This document shows positions 7,353 through 13,192 of a DNA stretch of 13,192 nucleotides, one piece after another. The notes below the pieces were generated by a model. The model did no database searches and was not told the origin of the DNA. It saw only the letters and a list, made by a program, of their open reading frames with translations. Both the position numbers and the translations under genes were made by a program. How positions within the stretch are numbered: position 1 is the stretch's first letter; the number at the start of each line of letters is the position of its first letter. This DNA is from Chromera velia (Eukaryota > Sar > Chromeraceae): NCBI GenBank assembly GCA_018398765.1, contig JAHBMJ010004072.1, positions 71,156 through 84,347 of the forward strand, written 5' to 3'.

Positions 7353-8530
7353 GCGGTTGTGCCAGTTGACAAGGCCAGAGGAGATCTAGCTTTTTTATGT
7401 AAAAGGAAATACATTGAGGCAGTGGCAAGAGCTTTTCTTTTTGATTCTTCTTATGAAAGAATTGGGGAGGCTGAGTTTTCTGCTTCTCTGGACCTTCTAG
7501 AGAATGGTTTTCCGAATGAAAAGGATGCATGGGTGTCTTTTTTGAATCAGTTCAAGAAATTGGACAGGAAGAAACACCACTTTGGGATTGGGATCCTTTG
7601 GGTGAAACGTAAGTCTTGGGGAGTTGAGGGGGAGCTCCCTGAGTCTTGGTCCTCTTTGAAGTACAGGCCATTGGTATCTTATAAGAGATACGCCAGACGT
7701 GAGATTTTCTCTTTCTTTTGTAAGGCTTTGAATGGCTGTCTTTCTTACTTTTCGCCACATTGTGACTTTGACTCTGTCTTTGCTTTTTAGGATAAGGTTG
7801 GGATCTTTAATTCAAGGTTTGGGAGACTTGCAGATCGTGGCTCTTGTGTTTCTTCTAATTTGTATTGGCCTCGGGGTGGACTTGGTCTGCTGGTGGACGA
7901 CATCAAGGCATTTTTTCCCTCTCTACCCAGAGCTGATTTCCTTTCTTGTTTGAATGACTTTGTTTATTTCATTCATTCTTCCTCTAGATATCGTTTTGTT
8001 ATGTTGCCGACCCATAAGTCTTTTTATATTAAGGAGGCGGGTCCGGGAGAGGGTGAGAAGTGGTATTCTTGGAGACGTTACTTAAAACCTATTGCTTTTT
8101 TATCCTCCCACTGCAATTACGCGAATGCACTTTCTTGCCTTCTTGATATGCTGGCTCATATAATTAATCTTGATTTTGTTTCGAATGTAATTCGGGTTCG
8201 AGGGAGGATGGTCAGACAGCATGAAGGTTTTCCTCAAGGGAGTCCATGTTCTCCTGGTGGGGCCCGATTTTTTGCCACGTAGAAAGAGTACTCTGTTGCA
8301 TTGATGAGATTGAAGCCTTCATGGGGGGGGGAGAAATGGATGGCAGGGAGATACATGGACGATAGAACGATTGTTTTTAGGTCTGATTGGGGTATGAATG
8401 ACGTGCCGGATGACTCCATGATGGAAAAGTTACTTGAGGAAGACTTCTACAGTCCTGCATACGTTTTAGAGCGTCAAAAAGGATCTACGGTGCTTGGTTT
8501 GCGTCTTTTCTCTTTGCCGGAATCTCCTTC
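7353..8530 (+). other. Reverse transcriptase domain (YMDD)
   Basis: Motif 1 is 'VPVDKARG' (Asp 7368, Lys 7371), like the DK-G motif of Penelope RTs. Motif 2 is 'YRPLVSYKRYARR' from 7662. About 65 residues separate it from motif A, 'VDDIKAFFPSLP' (catalytic Asp at 7899). Motif B is 'GFPQGSPCSP' (8226-8255) and motif C is 'RYMDD' (8349-8363). A further 'KGSTVLGL' (8478-8501) resembles motif E. The long segments between motifs 2 and A and between A and B could include the insertion-in-fingers domain known from telomerase and Naiad/Chlamys RTs. Stops at 7788 and 8280 interrupt the domain, the latter directly after motif B. Confidence 0.85.
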
Positions 8531-8939
8531 GATTTTGCTTTTTGCTGCTGTTAATCCTAACCGTGATGTTCTTTTTAATTTCTTTCATGATTTGGTTGCT
8601 TTTTCTCTGTTGCCCATTTCTAGAGGATGGTCGTCTTTTCCTAACCTACCTTCACTTCGTAGAGTGCGTCTGATGCATGCTTTCTCCTGTGTTCCTTCTG
8701 TTTCGGCCAAGAAGGGCCTAACATCCTCTCATCTTATCCGGATACCTCTTTCTTGTAATGCACCTGCGGTTGTCCTGGTTGACGAACTTACTTTTCTGTT
8801 TTTAGAGTTGTATATTTTGAGATGGCCTGTTTCGTTTTTGCTTGATTTGTTCATGTCTGCAGTCCGTCGGACTGGTGATGATGGTCTTCATTCTCTTTGG
8901 AAGGCGCGTTTGTCCTTTCTTTGTTTTGTTCTAAAATAA

Positions 8940-9074
8940 TCTACATATGACTAATTTTCAACGTTACGGCCTTTTGTTGTCGTTTGCTTCCGCAAGTGCA
9001 CCTGAGAACCGTCAGCGATAGACAAAAGACAGCGGTAGGGATACGGAGGGGCGTTGCGCACGGGACACTAGGTG
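8940..9074 (+). other. 3' spacer of the retroelement
   Basis: These 135 bp lie between the RT stop and the right repeat. They include a purine-leaning stretch (about 9033-9053) that is too interrupted to be a convincing polypurine tract. No coding or clear hairpin is seen. Confidence 0.5.
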
Positions 9075-9406
9075 TGTTCTCTAATCATGCCTACGGTCTA
9101 TCCATCAGCTTGCAAGGATCGACGTAATACTGCGATTAATTGGCATGCCGATTTCAAGCTATTAATGTTTAGCTCGGCGTATATGCGAAGCGTCAGTCTC
9201 CGATAGTTTTTCGCATGCATACGTTTTTTGTATGTCGTGTAATTAGCATGTATTCGATAAATTCCAATTGAATCAGACAGCAGCCTGTTGGATTGTACTG
9301 GATTATGGTAGATTGACCGTGTGCTCCTACCGACATATTTGTGCACAGACAACATAGGATCTCAGCTGTTGGAAGAGACTTTCAATTTCGTAGAATCTCC
9401 ATTATA
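9075..9406 (+). repeat. Right pseudo-LTR (332 bp)
   Basis: It is a direct copy of 3269-3600. The 12 differences include loss of the outer part of the 12-bp palindrome (CACAAA became CACAGA) and of the AATCCAA arm. The hairpin region and the GCATGC site at 9213-9218 are preserved, and this copy has a second GCATGC at 9143-9148. It ends exactly where LINE-like coding sequence begins. Confidence 0.9.
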
Positions 9407-9714
9407 TGGCTAGAGCTCAAATCGTAGAAGAAAGATTGAACGCTAGGTAACTTGCTAGATAAAAGTTTATGTCAAGTTATTTGGCAGAGAATTTTAAGGT
9501 ATTGAGGGCTATGTTTGGTACTCTCTCTTCTCTGGGCTTTATTTCTCCCTTTTTTAAAATTATTTTGCTGAAGGCCTTCTGGCTGCCAGTCGCGCTGTAT
9601 GGACTGGAATCCCGCTGAGAAAGACAGATGTTGCTTGCCTCGATGCATTACAGTTACGTTTTGTTCGATGTTGTTTTAGTCTATCCCATCACTCTTTTGT
9701 TTCGCCTTCCCTTC

Positions 9715-9756
<42 letters not shown>

Positions 9757-10568
9757 CCATTCAGTTCTCTACTTAGTAAGTTGAGTGGGGGTTTCGTCCA
9801 ATGTATCAAATCAATCGACCGTGCTCTACCCCGGGCAGTGTGGAATCAGTGCTTGGCTAGCTCATGTGAACCCTTCGTTAAGACAGTAAAATCTCTGGCC
9901 GTTCCATTAGATTGCTCCCTTTTGTAGCCTTCATTACCAAGCATGGTGGGAGATAAGTTTAAAAGGAAAGGCAAGCCTTAGGGCAGAAGGAAAAAGGCGG
10001 CAAAAAAGATCGTAGAAGGTGCGCCTGGCTGTCCAACTGGTTAAAAGAAGAAACTAGAAACGTTAGAGACAGAGATGGAATTTTCCCCCGCCTTGCGAAT
10101 CTCTCTCCTTTCTAATCAAATAATCTGACCAGACAGCGTTTGGTCATACACCTTCTGAGTGAAAGGAAATGGCATTCAAGAAGTAAAATGATAGAGTGCA
10201 GTGTTGAACCTCTGCTAAAGAGTCTATTGCAGTCCTCTGCAGGCTTCCGTACGCTTTTCAGGGCTCTCACAGGGGGGGATATAGATAGAACCCAACCGGA
10301 ACGGCTGTGCATTAAATGTTTGTCTCCCCCACGTATGATCAAAGATGAGGTTCATCTCCTAACAGAATATAAAGACACAGATTCTGAAAGGGAACAAAGC
10401 AGGCTGAAAGAACTATACGAAATTGCAAAACAGAAAGCGCCCATTAACATAAGAATACAGATTGTACAACGCCTTGCAGGTGCAACCAGGAGGGGCACTT
10501 TTGATAATGGGAAGAAAATGAAGGATATGGTGTTGCTGTTGTGCATAATCCTGCCTAGAAGCAGTTGA
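9406..10568 (+). pseudogene. LINE-like reverse transcriptase, C-terminal remnant
   Basis: Segment 9406-9618 reads in one frame with TAA 9448, TAA 9460 and TGA 9616. It shows 'KAFWLPVALYGLES' (9571-9612), the post-RT motif of many non-LTR retrotransposons (P.aLYG.E.W). The frame then shifts and continues as 'KTDVACLDALQLRFVRC' (from 9621), which fits the usual 'L..lq.r.lR' that follows. A (TC)18 tract interrupts it. From 9963 to 10568 a single frame with one TAA (10113) gives a basic region and then 'ERLCIKCLSPPRMIKDEVHLL'-type sequence. That is the C-x2-C...E-DE-H pattern at the C-terminus of LINE proteins (Cys 10308 and 10317, His 10353), with the final Cys position replaced. The upstream RT core is missing, so the copy is 5'-truncated. 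The exact LINE clade is not determined. Confidence 0.65.
9718..9753. repeat. (TC)18 microsatellite
   Basis: Thirty-six bases of perfect TC dinucleotide lie inside the decayed LINE coding region and probably expanded from a pyrimidine-rich stretch after the element died. Confidence 0.95.
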
Positions 10569-10764
10569 ACTTCTAACGCTATAGCCAACTGTCTTAAGAA
10601 GGTCCATTCTGTCAATCAGGTAAGTTGAAACGAATCGATCCGATTGGCATGCATGCATACAGGCTTCCTCATCCCCCCCCCCATGAATGTGTACTCTGGG
10701 TTGTCCTCAAAGCCTTGCTAGTGGCTTAGGATTTGATGTCGCTAAATTTAGGATTTAACCCTCA
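10569..10764 (+). other. LINE 3' UTR (inferred)
   Basis: This non-coding stretch lies between the LINE stop (10566-10568) and the simple-repeat tail. It contains overlapping GCATGC sites (10647-10656), a C10 run (10673-10682) and two 'TTAGGATTT' copies near 10727-10757. Confidence 0.4.
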
Positions 10765-10796
10765 ATCATCATCATCATCATCATTAAAAAAAAAAA
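10765..10796 (+). repeat. (ATC)n plus poly(A) tail
   Basis: About seven ATC units (10765-10785) run into eleven A's (10786-10796). A short tandem repeat followed by A's at this place fits the 3' tail of a non-LTR retrotransposon. Confidence 0.7.
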
Positions 10797-11588
10797 TAAA
10801 AATTCAAAACCCATTTTATTTTATTTGTTGAGTGCATGCCCTCGATATATATCTAGATATTCAGATATACACTGTTATACAGAGACTGTCCACCGTTCAA
10901 TATTATGACATTGAATATGTCCAGTTATCAAAGTATACTGATATTGTTTTTATACGTTTATTTGTTATCTAGATTTGTTATTGTGTGTGTGCGAGCGAGT
11001 TTTTACGCTCCTAGGCTGGGTAGTAGGCCCTAAAGACCTCCCTGATAGTATGGAACACTTAAAGTGAAGAGTTATCAACTCGTCCGCGCTTAGCAAAAAA
11101 CTTAAATAAACCCTCTTAAATTTGGGCCCTAACACTTTATGGATAAGACAAAATCGTAGGAAGACATGCTGTCAGTGATATGAAAAGCCTATAGAAGGTT
11201 AACAGTGCATGCAGTCGTATGGAATTTAAGAGCTTAAGTAGGATTTTGTGTACTGGTACAGTAAAGTAAAAACACTTCAGTCTGTTTTGAAATAGATTTT
11301 TTAATGTTGGCCGCACTTGCAGTGCAGTTGTTTTAAGACTAAGACTCATTGTCTGCGCCTTTATATTTTTTTATAACACAAAATTTTGAATGTACTTTGT
11401 TTTAGCCTAGCTAGGTATTTTATAAGATAAATTTTTGAATGTACTTTATTTGAGCCTAGCTAGATATTGGCCACGCCTTTAGCATACCACCTAAGGCCCA
11501 CCTTCAAGTTATATCAGCCGCGTCTACGGTGCGGTGTTTCAAGTTTATTAGAGTATCAGGAGAGTTTCTAAATATTTGGTGCTTTTAG
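10797..11588. other. AT-rich non-coding region
   Basis: No convincing reading frame is seen on either strand. It holds GCATGC sites at 10834 and 11207, several ATATCTAGATAT-like palindromic bits (10848-10862) and the 49-bp-period repeat described separately. Confidence 0.6.
11381..11468. repeat. Imperfect tandem repeat, period about 49 bp
   Basis: Units at 11381-11419 and 11429-11468 share the core 'TTTGAATGTACTTT' followed by 'AGCCTAGCTAG', with few differences, and are separated by nine bases. It could be a minisatellite or a small regulatory or transposon-end duplication. Confidence 0.8.
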
Positions 11589-11897
11589 GTACTTTTAGTT
11601 GAATTGTGTTCTTCAAAAATGATAAAAAAATGCATGAAAAGATATGAAAAGAAGAAAAAAATGATGTTGAAGTACAATGAAGTACAAAGACCTCAGAGTA
11701 TAGATTTAAAGAAGTTAAGCCATGTGTAGCTAGAGCTGCTAGAGCGCAAGTACCCAAGGCTTCCTTCCGTTAGAGCTCTTTTAGGAAAGTCTGTCAGTTT
11801 GGTCGTACAGAGAAGGACAAACGTTCTTGCAAAGCTAGAAGCTTCAATGAATGATGCACCGTCAATCGATCTGAATGCAACCAAATCAGGCGTATGA
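11589..11897 (+). pseudogene. Possible coding remnant or terminal exon, family unknown
   Basis: One frame from GTA 11589 to TGA 11895-11897 (102 codons) carries a single stop, TAG 11727. The product is Lys-rich at first, then 'LELLERKYPRLPSVRALLGK' and a polar C-terminus ending 'LNATKSGV'. Composition from 11730 onward is protein-like. The upstream TTTTAG at 11583-11588 could be a splice acceptor. No family is recognised. The minus-strand frame over the same bases (11693-12013) is longer but looks less natural. Confidence 0.25.
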
Positions 11898-12184
11898 CAC
11901 ATCGCGCAATGCAAGCGGCCCCGGAAGGCGAAGGCATATCGTAAGGCAGCAGGCGCGGCAGACCCGCACCCCAGCGTTGCCCTCAATCTCTTCTGGCCGG
12001 CGACGTACCTCAATCTCCCCTGTCTTCATTCTTCACTCCCCCCCTTAATTCCGATATGACATATAAGAACGGAGGGAACGAGACAGGAAGAATATAAAGC
12101 AAAGAAAATAAAGGTCAACCGCATGCTCCAACCACTGAGCCCAAAATCTTTCTTCTTTTCCCCCACTGATCGTTTGTCATAGCA

Positions 12185-12361
12185 ATGCGTGCCGAAAATG
12201 CAATTTATGCTCTTCTCGCAAGTCCAAAGGATCGTCGCTTGTCAGATCCTGACGATAGAGAAACTGCATGCATAACAAGCTATCAACCACATGCGCAGAC
12301 AGAGATAAATTGGAGAAAAGAAATTTATAATAAAATCAGCAGTGGACAAATCTGGCCTTAA
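12185..12361 (+). CDS. Small ORF, 58 codons, uncertain
   Basis: It runs from ATG to TAA and encodes a mixed-composition peptide starting MRAENAIYALLAS. It overlaps the 3' end of the convergent minus-strand gene by 26 bases. It could be chance (an open run of this length is not rare) or a 5' exon. I recognise no family. It is listed only because it is short and protein-like. Confidence 0.15.
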   Translation: MRAENAIYALLASPKDRRLSDPDDRETACITSYQPHAQTEINWRKEIYNKISSGQIWP

Positions 12362-13192
12362 ACGTTGCCTCCCCTCCAGGATAGTCCTGAAAAGGGTCGA
12401 AGTTGCCCCCCCTTTCTTTGTTCTCCTCGGAAGTCGAGGAGACGGCGGTCATCTCTGAACCCCCCCCCTCAGTAGCACATGCTGCCTCGTAGATGGGGAT
12501 ATCCTGAAGTACAAAAGGAAACTTAGAATAGTCGAACATGATGTCGACATGACCACCTCCGTGTCTAACCAACTCTTGAATCTCAGCTCCGTAAGAAGCG
12601 TTAGCCATTCTCACTTTCTCCTCTGAGAAGCGAACCTTCTCCTTCTTTCCATTCCCTTTCTCCCCCTCCTTCTCTTTTTCCTTCTCACTCTGCTTCTTCT
12701 CTTGTATCTGCAACATTTGCGCTGTGATGCGAGAGACGTCGGACTCAGACAGCGAGAAAGAATTGCCAGACGAAGAGCTAGATGAAGACTCTGAGTGAGA
12801 CTTCTCGCTCTGTCCATTCTGTCATCTCTATCCATTTCCATCAGATCCCTCCCTCTTTTCACGGCTTCCTTTCTCCTTTTCTTTCTGATTTCGGCTACTC
12901 GAAGGGCCAAAATGCTTGTCGTACTTTGAAGCAAAGTTGGAAGACAGTTGACGGAGCTGTCGTGCCGTCTCCACGCTCATCGACTCGAAGTCGGGGTTGG
13001 TAAGAGCACTGACCCCCCCTGGAAGCATGGCTTGAAGGGTTGGGTCTGCAAGCTTGCCATCTGAAGTGCCAGCTGCCGATAACAGAGACTTGTGAAGGGT
13101 CGAAATCTCCATGTCTACCCCAGTCGAACCGGAGATAACACGGAGGATTCCGGAGGCGACAGAGGGCACCCAGTCATAACGAGTATGGCGGG
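12336..13192 (-). pseudogene. Unrecognised Ser/Lys/Glu-rich protein gene (5' partial, two in-frame stops)
   Basis: One minus-strand frame is open from the right edge to TGA at 12336-12338 (about 285 codons). It is interrupted only by TAG (12828-12830) and TGA (12822-12824), two codons apart. The N-terminal part visible here (13192-12930) looks globular, with 'SVETARQLRQLSSNFASKY'. A Lys/Glu then Ser-rich linker follows across the stops, then a highly charged helix of K/E repeats (about 12715-12620). A globular C-terminus follows, containing 'FDYSKFPFVLQDIPIYEAA' and ending in 'FVHC'. The same composition on both sides of the stops argues for one protein. The stops could be mutations, a small unrecognised intron or a sequencing error; I found no GT...AG pair that keeps frame. 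The start lies beyond the window and no family is recognised. If the stops are artefacts, this is a normal gene convergent with the LRR gene. Confidence 0.5.

Larger units (their letters stand above)
5333..8939 (+). pseudogene. ORF2 of the retroelement: GIY-YIG endonuclease-reverse transcriptase polyprotein (broken)
   Basis: The frame is continuous from 5333 to about 7345, then moves +1 and runs to TAA 8937-8939, about 1200 codons in all. In-frame stops are TAG 6005, TGA 6656, TAG 7788 and TAG 8280. Domain order: a helical N-terminal segment (5372-5590), a Cys/His cluster (5603-5641), the GIY-YIG nuclease (5921-6220), a spacer, the CxC linker (6923-6980), a basic Gly/Arg stretch near 7160-7215, the RT fingers/palm (7353-8363), and a thumb-like C-terminus (to 8939) with no second nuclease. 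The product would nick target DNA and prime cDNA synthesis from the element RNA (known for the family). The first in-frame ATG is only at 5564, yet codon-like composition begins near 5372, so translation may rely on reinitiation or readthrough after ORF1. Stops inside the nuclease and next to RT motif B should inactivate this copy. Confidence 0.8.
3269..9406 (+). mobile_element. Penelope-like retroelement with N-terminal GIY-YIG endonuclease (degenerate copy)
   Basis: The element is a 6138-bp unit bounded by near-identical 332-bp direct repeats. Inside, in order, are a leader, a gag-position ORF1 (to 5332) and an ORF2 encoding a Cys/His cluster, GIY-YIG nuclease, CxC linker and reverse transcriptase, then a 135-bp 3' spacer. 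There is no protease, RNase H or DDE integrase, and no clear tRNA primer site after the left repeat, which argues against an LTR retrotransposon. Published Naiad/Chlamys Penelope-like elements have exactly this permuted order (endonuclease, CxC linker, RT), pseudo-LTRs and no hammerhead ribozyme; I also find no hammerhead core in the repeats by eye. Nine in-frame stops and two frame changes make this copy non-autonomous unless recoding occurs. No convincing target duplication is visible; ATATG occurs at both borders (3266-3270 and 9404-9408), partly inside the repeats. Confidence 0.8.
9407..10796 (+). mobile_element. 5'-truncated non-LTR retrotransposon
   Basis: It comprises the coding remnant above plus about 200 bp of 3' UTR, ending in (ATC)n and A11. 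Truncation at the 5' end is typical of target-primed reverse transcription. Its left end coincides with the right repeat of the Penelope-like element, but the sequence left of 3269 shows no LINE coding, so a simple nested insertion is not demonstrated. Confidence 0.6.

Noticed and set aside
7720-7790. Intron with GTAAGG donor and polypyrimidine-TAG acceptor in the RT
   Set aside because: Removal would not keep frame and creates a stop at the junction; the unspliced frame keeps RT sequence through the region.
3269-9406. Classical LTR retrotransposon (Gypsy/Copia) or DIRS element
   Set aside because: There is no protease, RNase H, DDE integrase or tyrosine recombinase motif, no primer-binding site, and the repeat ends are not TG...CA. 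A GIY-YIG domain is present instead.
11693-12013. 106-codon minus-strand frame
   Set aside because: The composition is unconvincing, no motif is seen, and a more protein-like plus-strand frame overlaps it.
12611-12934. Arg/Lys-rich 107-codon minus-strand frame
   Set aside because: It is an alternative frame of the low-complexity Lys/Glu and Ser-coding stretch; flanking homology is absent.
1-13192. tRNA, rRNA or CRISPR array
   Set aside because: No tRNA B-box or cloverleaf, no rRNA-like stretch and no regularly spaced repeats were found by eye on either strand.

Overview
The window looks like eukaryotic nuclear DNA, probably from an alveolate alga of the chromerid type. This identification is an inference. 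It rests on three things: a long intronless leucine-rich-repeat (LRR) gene with the register 'h..AL.sG..P.L..L.L', which I associate with chromerid LRR families; an excess of GCATGC sites in non-coding DNA, the core bound by some apicomplexan AP2 factors; and a high load of decayed retroelements. Nothing here looks bacterial: there are no operons and no Shine-Dalgarno spacing.

Layout. (1) 2-2221 (+): 3' part of an LRR gene, open to the left edge, with about 21 repeats. (2) 2222-3268: AT-rich non-coding DNA with an A13/T13 hairpin and a weak, decayed reading frame (2730-3245). (3) 3269-9406: one 6.1 kb retroelement bounded by 332-bp direct repeats (12 mismatches, no indels). It holds a purine-rich ORF1 and then an ORF2 with a Cys/His cluster, an N-terminal GIY-YIG endonuclease, a CxC linker and a reverse transcriptase with a YMDD box. 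This domain order is that of the N-terminal-endonuclease Penelope-like elements (Naiad/Chlamys clade). The copy is broken by nine in-frame stops and two frame changes. (4) 9406-10796: 3' remnant of a LINE-like non-LTR retrotransposon, abutting the right repeat and ending in (ATC)n plus A11. (5) 10797-12335: mostly non-coding, with a 49-bp-period repeat and a possible coding remnant at 11589-11897. (6) 12336-13192 (-): 3' part of an unrecognised Ser/Lys/Glu-rich protein, open to the right edge and interrupted by two stops two codons apart.

The most interesting object is the Penelope-like element. It combines a permuted endonuclease-RT order, LTR-like direct repeats and an upstream gag-position ORF1 of quite different base composition. 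The host LRR gene and the minus-strand gene have no visible functional link to it. The central 7-8 kb is best read as a retroelement-filled intergenic region.
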